64,000 nt of DNA from Roseateles depolymerans. Its GTDB lineage: Bacteria; Pseudomonadota; Gammaproteobacteria; Burkholderiales; Burkholderiaceae_C. The stretch lies in NCBI GenBank assembly GCA_003241055.1, contig QFOD01000022.1:29939-93938 (forward strand), written 5' to 3'. Below the pieces are notes generated by a model, which saw only the letters and a program-made list of their open reading frames with translations, was not told the origin of the DNA and searched no databases. Made by a program: the position numbers and the translations under genes. Positions 35,710 through 44,274 of the stretch are shown here, piece after piece; position 1 is the first letter of the stretch, and every line of letters begins with the position of its first letter.

Positions 35710-36927
35710 ATGAACGACGACATGCCGGTAGTCCGTACGGGCGCCTCCGCGCTGCCGGCCATCCTGGCGGGGCTGGCGGCCAGCCTGGTCGGCATCGGCC
35801 TGGCCCGCTTCGCCTATACGCCGCTGCTGCCCGCGATGATCCATGCGCAGTGGTTCGCGGCCTCGCAGGTGGCCTTTCTCGGCGCCGCCAACCTGGCCGG
35901 CTACCTGATCGGTGCACTGAGCGGGCGGGCCATGGCGCGCTATGCCTCGCCGGTGGGCGTGCTGCGCGCCATGCTGCTGCTGGCCTCGCTGGCCTTCGTG
36001 GCCTGCGCCTTCCCACTTTCGGAGGCCTGGTTCTTTGCCTGGCGGCTGATGTCCGGCGTGGCAGGCGGCGTCATCATGGTGCTCGTGTCCAGCGTCGTCC
36101 TTCACCATGTGCCGGCGGCCCAGCGTGGCCTGGCCAGCGGCGCCATCTTCTTCGGCATCGGGGCCGGCGTTGCCATCTCGGGCACGCTGGTGCCCCTGGT
36201 GCTGGCGGTGAGCCTGCGCGACACCTGGCTGGCGCTGGGCGCGCTGTCGCTGCTGCTGACGGCGCTCAGCTGGGCGGCCTGGCCCTCCACCGCGGGCGAC
36301 CCGCCCGTGCCCACGCTGGCGTCCATGAAGCGGCGCCGCATGCCGGGCCCCGTGCGGGTGCTGCTGGCGCAATACGGATTGATGGCACTGGGCGTGGTGC
36401 CGGTGATGATGTTCCTGGTGGACGACGTCAGCCGCGCGGCGGGGCCGGGCAGCAGCGCCGGTGGCGTGGCCTGGGTGGCCTATGGCGTGGGCGCGATGCT
36501 GGGCCCGCTGGTCTACGGTGGCGCTGCCGACCGCTGGGGCGCGCGGCGCGCGATTCGTGCGACGCTGGCGCTGCAGATCCTGGCCGTGCTGGCCTTCGCG
36601 CTGGACCGCCAGCCGGCCACGCTGATTGCGCTGGCCGTCGTGCTGGGCTCCTTCCCGGTCGGGGCCGTGCCACTGGCGCTGAACCGCGTGCACGAACTGG
36701 TGCCTGAGCCGCATGCACGCCAGGCGATGTGGAGCCAGGCCACGGTGTCGTTCGCGCTGGCCCAGGCGGTGGGCGGCTATGTGTATTCGGCGGTCTATGC
36801 CGCGATGGGCGGCCGACCCGAGCTGAGCTTCTGGATGGCCGGCGCCGCGCTGCTGATCGCCCTGGCGCTGGACCTGCGCGGCCGGGATGCGCCGGCACGC
36901 CAGGGGCGGCCCTGCGCGGCCGCTTGA
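35710..36927 (+). CDS. YbfB/YjiJ-family MFS transporter
   Basis: A 405-aa major facilitator of about 12 helices in the YbfB/YjiJ group. The N-terminus has LVGIGLARFAYTPLLPAMI, a motif typical of this group. A later VPLALNRVHELVP contributes to the second half. The start at 35710 has AGGAG 6 nt upstream. Substrate unknown; the adjacent exported metallo-hydrolase and divergent LysR gene suggest an inducible detoxification or uptake unit (inference). Confidence 0.88.
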   Translation: MNDDMPVVRTGASALPAILAGLAASLVGIGLARFAYTPLLPAMIHAQWFAASQVAFLGAANLAGYLIGALSGRAMARYASPVGVLRAMLLLASLAFVACAFPLSEAWFFAWRLMSGVAGGVIMVLVSSVVLHHVPAAQRGLASGAIFFGIGAGVAISGTLVPLVLAVSLRDTWLALGALSLLLTALSWAAWPSTAGDPPVPTLASMKRRRMPGPVRVLLAQYGLMALGVVPVMMFLVDDVSRAAGPGSSAGGVAWVAYGVGAMLGPLVYGGAADRWGARRAIRATLALQILAVLAFALDRQPATLIALAVVLGSFPVGAVPLALNRVHELVPEPHARQAMWSQATVSFALAQAVGGYVYSAVYAAMGGRPELSFWMAGAALLIALALDLRGRDAPARQGRPCAAA

Positions 36928-36974
36928 TGGTCGCTGGATGGCCGCTTGGTGAACCCTTGACGATGGAGCCCTGC

Positions 36975-37988
36975 ATGCCCGCTGTGCAACACCGATTCCC
37001 CACCGCCTGGCTGGCCGCGCTCGGCGTCACGCTGATGTCGCTGTGCGCGCCCGCCGCGCGGGCGGCCGAGGCCGCGCCTGCCCCGCGCGTCGCGCAGCAG
37101 CGGTTCCAGGCACCGGGGTTCTACCGCAGCTTCGTCGGCACGGCGGAGCTGACGGCGCTGTCGGATGGCACGCATCCGTTTCCGGTGGACACCGTGATGC
37201 GGGGCCTCACGCCCGAGGACATCACGGCCGGGCTGAGGCGCGAGTTCCTGGCGGTGCCGCTGCAGGGCTCGATCAACGCCTTCCTGATCAACACCGGCCG
37301 GCGGCTCATCCTCATCGACGCCGGTGCGGGCGCGCTGTACGGCGACTGCTGCGGCCAGGTGGAGGCCCAGCTGCGCGCCGCCGGCTACCGGCCGGAACAG
37401 GTGGACGCGGTCTACCTGACCCACCTGCACAAGGACCATGTCGGCGGCATCGTCGACGGTGGGCGCATGCGTTATCCGAACGCCGTGGTCTATGCCTCGC
37501 GCCGTGACCTGGACTACTGGACCAGCCCGGCCGAGCAGGCCCGTGCGCCGGCCTACCTGAGCAGCTTCTTCGATGCGGCCTCTGCCGCGCTCAGGCCCTA
37601 TCGCGAGGCGGGCCGGCTCAAGGCGGTGGAGGGCGCACCGCTGCCGGACGACGGCCTGGAGGCGCTGCCAACGCCGGGCCACACGCCCGGGCACCTGAGC
37701 TATCGCTTCACGCAGGGCAACGCCTCGGTGCTGGTGTGGGGCGATCTGGTGCACGTGGCCGCGCTGCAACTGCCGCACCCCGAGATCACGGTTCAGTACG
37801 ACAGCGACGGCCCGGCAGCGCGCAGCTCGCGCGAGCGGCTGTTTGCAGCCGTCGCCGCGCAGCGTCAGCTGGTGGCCGCCGCCCATATCGCCTTCCCGGG
37901 CCTCGGACACCTGCAGCCCGATGGTGCGGGCTACCGCTGGGTGCCTATGAACTACGACGCACGGCCGTCCCCGGCGGTCGGCCCTTAA
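36975..37988 (+). CDS. Exported metallo-beta-lactamase-fold hydrolase
   Basis: A 337-aa periplasmic hydrolase with signal peptide (WLAALGVTLMSLCAPAARA) and a metallo-beta-lactamase fold. The metal motif HxHxDH is present as THLHKDHVGG, followed by TPGHTPGHLSY (His), WGDLVHVAALQLP (Asp) and AAHIAFPGLGHL (His). Overall layout resembles methyl parathion hydrolase/lactonase-like enzymes rather than true beta-lactamases. GGAG 6 nt before 36975 sets the start. It lies 47 bp behind the MFS gene, probably one operon. Confidence 0.87.
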   Translation: MPAVQHRFPTAWLAALGVTLMSLCAPAARAAEAAPAPRVAQQRFQAPGFYRSFVGTAELTALSDGTHPFPVDTVMRGLTPEDITAGLRREFLAVPLQGSINAFLINTGRRLILIDAGAGALYGDCCGQVEAQLRAAGYRPEQVDAVYLTHLHKDHVGGIVDGGRMRYPNAVVYASRRDLDYWTSPAEQARAPAYLSSFFDAASAALRPYREAGRLKAVEGAPLPDDGLEALPTPGHTPGHLSYRFTQGNASVLVWGDLVHVAALQLPHPEITVQYDSDGPAARSSRERLFAAVAAQRQLVAAAHIAFPGLGHLQPDGAGYRWVPMNYDARPSPAVGP

Positions 37989-38000
37989 GCGCCGGGGAGA

Positions 38001-39572
38001 TCAGGCGCGTGACGCGCTGCGGCCGAGCTGGAACACCGCCATCGCGTCGACAAGCTGGCCCGCCTGCTGTCGCAGGCTTTCGGCTGCCGCCGCGCTTTCC
38101 TCTACCAGCGCGGCGTTCTGCTGGGTTACCTGATCCATCTGGTTGACCGCGTCGCCCACCTGGTTCACGCCGGTGCTTTGCTCCGCGCTGGCGGAGCTGA
38201 TCTCGCCGACGATGTCCGCCACCCGTCGTATGGCGTCGACGATCTCGTTCATGCGGGTGCCGGCGTCGCCGACCAGCTGGCTGCCTTGCTCGACCTGTTC
38301 GACGCTGCGGGTGATCAGCGTCTTGATCTCGCGGGCCGCCTCGGCCGATCGCTGCGCGAGCGTGCGGACCTCGCCCGCCACCACCGCAAAGCCTCGCCCC
38401 TGCTCGCCGGCCCGGGCGGCTTCGACTGCCGCGTTCAGTGCCAGGATGTTGGTCTGGAAGGCGATGCCGTCGATGACGCCGATGATGTCGGCAATGCGGC
38501 GGCTGGATTCGCTGATGCCGTCCATGGTCTGCACGACCTGACCCACGACCGTGCCGCCGCGGGTGGCCGCCTCGGAGGCGCTCCCCGCCAGCTGATTGGC
38601 CTGCCTGGCGTTGTCGGCGTTGTGGCGGACGGTCTCGTTCAGCTCGGTCATCGTCGCCGCGGTCTGCTGCAGTGCGCTGGCCTGCTCCTCGGTACGCTGG
38701 CTCAGGTCCTGATTGCCCTGCGCGATCTGCGAACTGGCGGTGGCCACGCCCTCCGCGGTGGATCGCACCTGGGTGACGGTGGCGGCCAGCGCCTGTTGCA
38801 TCTGCTGGACATTGGCCATCACGCTGGATGCGTCCCCCGCGCGCAGTTCGATGGCCTGGGACAGATCGCCGCCGGCGACGCGCTGCACGGCGTCGCTCAC
38901 CTGCTGCGGTTCGGCGCCCAGCGCACGGCGCAGATGGCGGGCGAGCGCCCAGCCGGTGCCGCCGCCCAGCAGGGCCAGCGTCAGCGCCAGCAGCATCTGC
39001 GTGACGGCGCTGCTCTGCGCGGCAGCCGCCCCGTTGGTCGCCAGACTCTCGGACGCATCGATCTGCAACTGCATGAACTCATCGATGGACTTGAACAGGT
39101 CGTTCTGCAAGGGGCGAAGCTGCTTGACGATGAACTCGGCCGCCTGGTCATGCTCGCCCTTCTGTGCGAGCGTGATCAGCTGGTCCAGTCCGCTGCCATA
39201 GCGCTCGCGCTGGGCGCTCATGCGCTGGAAGGTCTCGCGGGCCTTGGGCAGGTTGATGATCCTGTCCAGCCGGGCCATGCGCTCGACCACGCCCTCGCGG
39301 GCCTTGGCGATGCGCTGAAGCTCGGCCTGGCGGAACTCCGGCTCCGCGCTGATGACGATGTTGCGGGCCGAGCGGGCCGTCAGGTTCAGGTCGTCCTTGA
39401 TCTGCGTGGCCAGCGTGATCTTGGGAATGCGATCCTGCGCCACCTGCTCCAGCGCCGTACTGAGGCTGCGCATCTGCCAGGTGGCCAGGCCGGCCAGCAG
39501 CACGCCGAGGGCGGTGGTGGCCCCAAATCCAAGCGCCAGTCGGGCGCCAACGGTGAGTTTTTCTGAGGACAT
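38001..39572 (-). CDS. Methyl-accepting chemotaxis protein (second)
   Basis: Chemoreceptor of 523 aa with transmembrane helices near residues 10-32 and 188-210, and a periplasmic four-helix bundle (4HB_MCP type: DRIPKITLATQIKDDLNLTARSARNIVI). The cytoplasmic hairpin contains IAFQTNILALNAAVEAARAGEQGRGFAVVAGEVRTLAQRS. The C-terminus lacks a CheR pentapeptide. It is not a close duplicate of the receptor at 33153: ligand domains differ while the tip is shared. The start at 39572 has no strong ribosome-binding site. Confidence 0.92.
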   Translation of the reverse strand: MSSEKLTVGARLALGFGATTALGVLLAGLATWQMRSLSTALEQVAQDRIPKITLATQIKDDLNLTARSARNIVISAEPEFRQAELQRIAKAREGVVERMARLDRIINLPKARETFQRMSAQRERYGSGLDQLITLAQKGEHDQAAEFIVKQLRPLQNDLFKSIDEFMQLQIDASESLATNGAAAAQSSAVTQMLLALTLALLGGGTGWALARHLRRALGAEPQQVSDAVQRVAGGDLSQAIELRAGDASSVMANVQQMQQALAATVTQVRSTAEGVATASSQIAQGNQDLSQRTEEQASALQQTAATMTELNETVRHNADNARQANQLAGSASEAATRGGTVVGQVVQTMDGISESSRRIADIIGVIDGIAFQTNILALNAAVEAARAGEQGRGFAVVAGEVRTLAQRSAEAAREIKTLITRSVEQVEQGSQLVGDAGTRMNEIVDAIRRVADIVGEISSASAEQSTGVNQVGDAVNQMDQVTQQNAALVEESAAAAESLRQQAGQLVDAMAVFQLGRSASRA

Positions 39573-39741
39573 CGTGAAGAGTTCGGGGGGGCTGGCGGCT
39601 GCGGGCCGGCATGAGCGTGCGGGCCAGGCCCATCGGCCGGCCGTCATCGCGACAGCCGGGCACCATCGCCGCGCCGATTCCGGTGGCCGGCGTCAGGAAT
39701 CAGCGCGGCATGAACAGTTCACGAATTTCTGCGGACGCTGC

Positions 39742-41328
39742 TCAGGTCACCGGCGCCGGGTTGAACAGCACCAGCGCGTTGTGCAGCTTCCAGTGCTCGG
39801 CCCAGGTCTTGCGGCCGCTGGCCACGTCCAGCATCAGGCGGAACAGGGCCCAGCCCATCTCCTCGATGCTCGCCTCGCCATCGGCGATGCGGCCGGCGTT
39901 CACGTCCATCAGGTCGTGCCAGCGGCGTGCCAGGTCTGAACGCGTGGCCACCTTGATGACCGGGCATTCGGCCAGGCCGTAGGGCGTGCCCCGGCCGGTG
40001 GTGAAGACGTGCAGGTTCATGCCCGCGGCCAGTTGCAGCGTGCCGCAGATGAAGTCGCTGGCCGGCGTGGCGGCATAGACCAGGCCGCGCTGCTCGCGGC
40101 CCAGCTTCTCGCCGGGCGACAGCACATGCGAGATGGCCGCGCTGCCGCTCTTGACCACCGAGCCCATCGCCTTCTCGGTGATGTTGGCCAGGCCGCCGGC
40201 CTTGTTGCCGGGCGTGGTGTTGGCGGCGCGGTCGACGCGGCCGCGCTCCAGGTAGCGGTCGTACCAGCCCAGCTCGCGCACGATGCCCTCGGCCACGGCG
40301 GGGCTGGCGGCGCGGCTGGTCAGCTGCTCCACCGCGTCGCGCACCTCGGTGTTCTCGCTGAACATGATGGTGGCGCCGGCGCGCACCAGCAGGTCAGCGC
40401 AGAAACCGACCGCCGGGTTGGCCGTGACGCCCGAGAAGGCGTCGCTGCCGCCGCACTGCACGCCGACGACCAGTTCGCTGGCCGGCACGGTCTCGCGGCG
40501 GCGCGCGTTCAGGCGCTCCAGGTGCGGGCGGGCGCTGGCGAGGATGTCGTCCAGCATGGACATGAAGCCCACGTGGGCGTCGTCCTGCAGGCAGACGGTG
40601 TCGGGGCCGGCGTCGGCACCGCGCTCATCCACGATGGGGAAGCTGCCCGGCGGCAGCAGGCGGTTGGGCTGCAGCTTCTCGCAGCCCAGGCTGACCACCA
40701 TTACCTCGCCGCCGAAGTTGGGGTTCAGCGAGATGTTCTTCAGCGTGCGTATGGGGATCACCGCGTCCGGCGCGTCGATGGCAACGCCGCAGCCGTAGCT
40801 GTGCTCCAGGCCGATCACGTCGTCCACGTTGGGGTAGAGCGGCAGCAGCTCGGCCTTGATGCGCGCGACCGCCTGGGCCACCACGCCGGCCACGCACTGC
40901 ACCGTGGTCGTGATGGCCAGGATGTTGCGCGTGCCCACCGAGCCGTCGGCATTGCGGTAGCCCTGGAAGGTGTAGCCCGTCAGCGCCTCGGCCGCGGGCG
41001 CCTGGCGCGTGGCCATGGGCAGGCCCTCGAGGCCGCGCGCGGCAGGTAGCTCGAGCAGACGCTCATGCACCCAGCTGCCGGCCGGGATGTCCTTCAGCGC
41101 ATAGCCGATGGGCACGTCGTAGCGGCGCACTGCGGCACCGGCGGGGATGTCTTCCAGAGCCACCTTGTGGCCCTGCGGCACCTTGTCGCGCAGCACCAGG
41201 CCGGCACCGGGAATGCCGTCGGGCAGGCGCGTGCCTTCGGGCAGGCCGCCGTCATTGGCGACGATGGCGACGTTGTCATGCGCATGCATGCGCAGCGTGA
41301 GGGGAGGGCGTGTGTGAAGGTCGCTCAT
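39742..41328 (-). CDS. garD: Galactarate (D-glycero) dehydratase, UxaA family
   Basis: Predicted to dehydrate galactarate to 5-keto-4-deoxy-D-glucarate. The 528-aa length matches E. coli GarD (523) and exceeds UxaA altronate dehydratase. The N-terminal SAF-like domain (HDNVAIVANDGGLPEGT) is followed by the catalytic UxaA region (TFQGYRNADGSVGTRNILAITTTVQC; GLEHSYGCGVAI; VGVQCGGSDAFSGVTANPAVG). The start at 41328 excludes 33 codons that run into the promoter. Its position beside kdgD, gudD and a semialdehyde dehydrogenase supports galactarate over altronate. Confidence 0.9.
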   Translation of the reverse strand: MSDLHTRPPLTLRMHAHDNVAIVANDGGLPEGTRLPDGIPGAGLVLRDKVPQGHKVALEDIPAGAAVRRYDVPIGYALKDIPAGSWVHERLLELPAARGLEGLPMATRQAPAAEALTGYTFQGYRNADGSVGTRNILAITTTVQCVAGVVAQAVARIKAELLPLYPNVDDVIGLEHSYGCGVAIDAPDAVIPIRTLKNISLNPNFGGEVMVVSLGCEKLQPNRLLPPGSFPIVDERGADAGPDTVCLQDDAHVGFMSMLDDILASARPHLERLNARRRETVPASELVVGVQCGGSDAFSGVTANPAVGFCADLLVRAGATIMFSENTEVRDAVEQLTSRAASPAVAEGIVRELGWYDRYLERGRVDRAANTTPGNKAGGLANITEKAMGSVVKSGSAAISHVLSPGEKLGREQRGLVYAATPASDFICGTLQLAAGMNLHVFTTGRGTPYGLAECPVIKVATRSDLARRWHDLMDVNAGRIADGEASIEEMGWALFRLMLDVASGRKTWAEHWKLHNALVLFNPAPVT

Positions 41329-41382
41329 GTCGAACACAAAGGGAGCTTGGTACAGTGCAAACCATTTGCTGTACGTCGTCAT

Positions 41383-41395
41383 GTTGTCGTACAAC
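41383..41395. promoter_or_regulatory. Palindromic operator candidate between garD and gntR
   Basis: GTTGT-CGT-ACAAC is a perfect 5-bp-arm palindrome in the 123-bp gap between the divergent garD and FadR-type regulator genes. FadR-subfamily proteins bind short palindromes of this kind. A related site lies at 42256-42275 upstream of kdgD. Confidence 0.6.
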
Positions 41396-41451
41396 TGGAG
41401 ACACTGTAGGTCTTGGGGCTCTGCCAAAACCTAGGGAAACCACCAATAACT

Positions 41452-42198
41452 ATGCATGTACCCGTCCGTCGTCGCCCGCGAACGCTCGCGCTGGAGCTGG
41501 TTGATGCGCTGCGCGAGCGCATCCGCGATGGCCGACTGCAGATCGGCGACAAGCTACCGACCGAGGCGGCTTTCATGGAGGAATTCGAGGTCAGCCGCAC
41601 TGTCGTGCGCGAGGCCATCTCCAAGCTGCAGGCGGCCGGTCTGGTGGAGACCCGCCACGGCATCGGCACCTTCGTGCTGGGCCTGGGCGACGGGCCGGCG
41701 TTCAAGATCACGCCGGAACAGTTCAGCACGCTGCAGGACGTGATCGCGGTGCTGGAATTGCGCATCGGCCTGGAGACCGAGGCTGCCGGCCTCGCCGCGC
41801 AGCGGCGCACCGAAGGCAATCTGGTCGACATGCGGCGCGCGCTCGATGCAGTCATCGCCGCGGTGGAGCAGGGCGCAGACTCGGTGGCGGCGGACTTCCA
41901 GTTCCATCTCGAGATCGCGCGGGCCACGCAGAACAGCCATTTTGCCGAGCTGATGTCCACGCTGGGCAGCCAGATCATTCCGCGCGCTCGGCTCGAGAGC
42001 GCCGACCCCAGCGCCGAGCGGCTGGCCTATATGCGCCGGGTGAACGGCGAGCACGAGAGCATCCTCGACGCCATCCAGGCCCAGGATGCTGAGGCGGCCC
42101 GGGCCGCCATGCGCACCCACCTCAGCAACAGCCGCGAGCGGCGTCGCCGCGCCCAGGCGGCGCAGGCCGGGGCGGCGGCACCGCAGGCCGGCCGCTGA
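41452..42198 (+). CDS. FadR/GntR family regulator of the glucarate/galactarate genes
   Basis: A 248-aa regulator with a GntR winged helix (LALELVDALRERIRDGRLQIGDKLPTEAAFMEEFEVSRTVVREAISKLQAAGLV) and an FCD effector domain (DFQFHLEIARATQNSHFAELM; GEHESILDAIQAQD). The start at 41452 (MHVPVRRRP) has only a weak site upstream. It sits between garD and kdgD with palindromic sites on both flanks. It is likely a local repressor relieved by an aldarate or a pathway intermediate (inference). Confidence 0.9.
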   Translation: MHVPVRRRPRTLALELVDALRERIRDGRLQIGDKLPTEAAFMEEFEVSRTVVREAISKLQAAGLVETRHGIGTFVLGLGDGPAFKITPEQFSTLQDVIAVLELRIGLETEAAGLAAQRRTEGNLVDMRRALDAVIAAVEQGADSVAADFQFHLEIARATQNSHFAELMSTLGSQIIPRARLESADPSAERLAYMRRVNGEHESILDAIQAQDAEAARAAMRTHLSNSRERRRRAQAAQAGAAAPQAGR

Positions 42199-42255
42199 CG
42201 CGGCACAGGGCAAGGCGCCCTGGTAGTTTCCCTAGGCGGCATTCGCTGGCATCAA

Positions 42256-42275
42256 GTTGTACGATGACCTACAAC
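42256..42275. promoter_or_regulatory. Operator candidate upstream of kdgD
   Basis: GTTGT at 42256-42260 and ACAAC at 42271-42275 are separated by 10 nt, and the inner bases ACGATGAC also resemble a half-site of the GTTGT-N3-ACAAC palindrome at 41383. It lies 71 bp before the kdgD start. Confidence 0.5.
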
Positions 42276-42345
42276 TTAACGGCGTCGCCACCTTCGGGAG
42301 ACAACCGGTGGCCGACGCTTTCTCCACCCTAGCCGGAGCCCAACC

Positions 42346-43257
42346 ATGTCGCCCCAAGAACTCAAGAGCGTGCTGCAAGCCGGCCTGCTGTCCTTTCCGC
42401 TGACCGACTTCGACGCGCAGCTGAGCTTCGCCCCCAAGCCCTACGCCGATCGGCTGGAGTGGCTGCAGCCCTACGGCGCCTCGGCGCTGTTCGCCGCCGG
42501 CGGCACGGGCGAGTTCTTCTCGCTGGAGCCGGGCGAGTACCGCGAGGTCATCAAGGTGGCGCTGGACACCTGCCGGGGCCGCACGCCCATCATTGCGGGC
42601 GCCGGTGGGGGCACCCGCGTGGCCATCCAGTACGCGCAGGAGGCGGAAGCGCTGGGCGCCCAGGGCATCCTGCTGCTGCCGCACTACCTGACCGAAGCCA
42701 GCCAGGAGGGCCTGATCGCTCACGTCGAGGCGGTGTGCAAGAGCGTGAAGTTCGGCGTCATCGTCTACAACCGCGGCGCCTGCAAGCTGACGCCGGCCTC
42801 GTTGCAGGTGCTGGCCGACCGCTGCCCCAACCTGATCGGCTTCAAGGATGGCTTCGGCGACATCGAGAAGTTCGTTTCCATCCGCCAGGCGCTGGGCGAG
42901 CGCTTCGCCTACGTGGGCGGCCTGCCCACGGCCGAGTTGTTCGCCGGGGCCTACAAGGCCATGGGCTGCCCGGTGTACTCGTCCGCCGTCTTCAACTTCA
43001 TCCCCAAGACGGCGATGGAGTTCTACAACGCCCACGCGGCCGGCGACACCGCCACCACCGACCGCCTGATCCGCGACTTCTTCCTGCCCTACATCGCGCT
43101 GCGCAACAAGGGCGAGGGCTACGCCGTGTCCATCGTGAAGGCCGGCGCCACGCTGGTGGGCCATACGGCCGGCCCGGTGCGCCCGCCGCTGTCCGATCTG
43201 ATGCCGACCGAGGTGGACCAACTCGGCGCGCTGATTTCCAAGCTCGGTCCGCAATAA
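42346..43257 (+). CDS. kdgD: 5-dehydro-4-deoxyglucarate dehydratase
   Basis: Class I aldolase-fold enzyme (DHDPS superfamily) that dehydrates and decarboxylates 5-keto-4-deoxyglucarate to 2,5-dioxopentanoate (alpha-ketoglutarate semialdehyde). 303 aa. The Schiff-base lysine is K167 in LIGFKDGFGDIE, and the YNRG motif with its Tyr is present. AAGGTGEFFSL near residue 50 is the substrate carboxylate loop. It is the first gene of the plus-strand catabolic run; the binding-protein gene follows 47 bp later. Confidence 0.93.
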   Translation: MSPQELKSVLQAGLLSFPLTDFDAQLSFAPKPYADRLEWLQPYGASALFAAGGTGEFFSLEPGEYREVIKVALDTCRGRTPIIAGAGGGTRVAIQYAQEAEALGAQGILLLPHYLTEASQEGLIAHVEAVCKSVKFGVIVYNRGACKLTPASLQVLADRCPNLIGFKDGFGDIEKFVSIRQALGERFAYVGGLPTAELFAGAYKAMGCPVYSSAVFNFIPKTAMEFYNAHAAGDTATTDRLIRDFFLPYIALRNKGEGYAVSIVKAGATLVGHTAGPVRPPLSDLMPTEVDQLGALISKLGPQ

Positions 43258-43304
43258 GTCCAAGGCCCGTCAGAGGCCATCCCGACTTCAACAGGAGACA
43301 AGCC

Positions 43305-44267
43305 ATGAAGAAGCTGCTGACAGCCTGCCTGCTCGGCCTGGCGGCATCGACCTCGGTGCTGGCCCAGGCCTGGCCGGCCAAGCCCGTGACCCTGCTGGTG
43401 CCGTTCCCGCCGGGCGGCTCAAGTGACGCCATCGCCCGCATGCTGGGCGCCAAGCTCCAGGAGGGGCTGGGCGGCAGCTTCGTGGTGGACAACCGCGGCG
43501 GTGCCGGCGGCACCATCGGCACCGTGGCGGTGAAGCGTTCGGCACCGGACGGCTACACGCTGCTGGTGACCTCGCTGGGGCCGCTGGTCATCGGCCCCCA
43601 CCTGTTGAAGAACATCGGCTACGAGCCCACCAAGGACCTGGACTACGTCAGCGTCGCGGTGCAGGCCCCCAACGTGCTGGTGGTGCCGGCCGCGTCGCCG
43701 CACAAGAGCCTGGCGGATGTGCTCGCCTTCGAGAAGGCCAACCCCGGCAAGATGAGCTTCGCGTCGTCGGGCAACGGCTCCAGCGACCACATCACCGCCG
43801 AGCTGTTCTGGCAGCAGACCGGCACCTCCGGCCTGCACATTCCCTACAAGGGCGGCGGCCCGGTGATGACCGACCTGCTGGGCAACCAGGTCGACGCCAG
43901 CTTCATGAACATCAACACCGCGCTGCCGCAGATCAAGGCCGGCAAGCTGCGCGCGCTGAGCATCACCAGCGCGAAGCGCTCGCCGGTGCTGCCCGAGGTG
44001 CCCACGATGGACGAGTTGGGCGTCAAGGGTCTGCAGGTCTATTCCTGGCAGGCGGTGGCCGCGCCCAAGGGCCTGCCGGCCGACATCAAGCGCCGGCTGC
44101 ACGGCGCCATCGTCACCGCGTTGAATGCGCCCGACGTCAGGCCGAAGCTGCTGGAGCAGGGCTTCGAGATCGTCGCCAACACGCCGGAGCAGTTCACCGC
44201 CTTCCAGGCGGCCGAGTTCGAACGCTGGCGCAAGGTCATCACCGAGCGCAAGATCACGGCCGACTGA
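43305..44267 (+). CDS. Tripartite tricarboxylate transporter substrate-binding protein (TctC/Bug)
   Basis: A 320-aa periplasmic binding protein of the Bug/TctC family, abundant in Burkholderiales. It has a signal peptide (MKKLLTACLLGLAASTSVLAQ) then WPAKPVTLLVPFPPGGSSDAIAR, VVDNRGGAGGTIG and HIPYKGGGPVMTDLLGNQVD, all Bug hallmarks. AGGAGA precedes the start at 43305. No TctA/TctB membrane genes occur in the window, so it is an orphan here. An aldarate or keto acid ligand is plausible from context. Confidence 0.9.
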   Translation: MKKLLTACLLGLAASTSVLAQAWPAKPVTLLVPFPPGGSSDAIARMLGAKLQEGLGGSFVVDNRGGAGGTIGTVAVKRSAPDGYTLLVTSLGPLVIGPHLLKNIGYEPTKDLDYVSVAVQAPNVLVVPAASPHKSLADVLAFEKANPGKMSFASSGNGSSDHITAELFWQQTGTSGLHIPYKGGGPVMTDLLGNQVDASFMNINTALPQIKAGKLRALSITSAKRSPVLPEVPTMDELGVKGLQVYSWQAVAAPKGLPADIKRRLHGAIVTALNAPDVRPKLLEQGFEIVANTPEQFTAFQAAEFERWRKVITERKITAD

Positions 44268-44274
44268 GCCTGCG

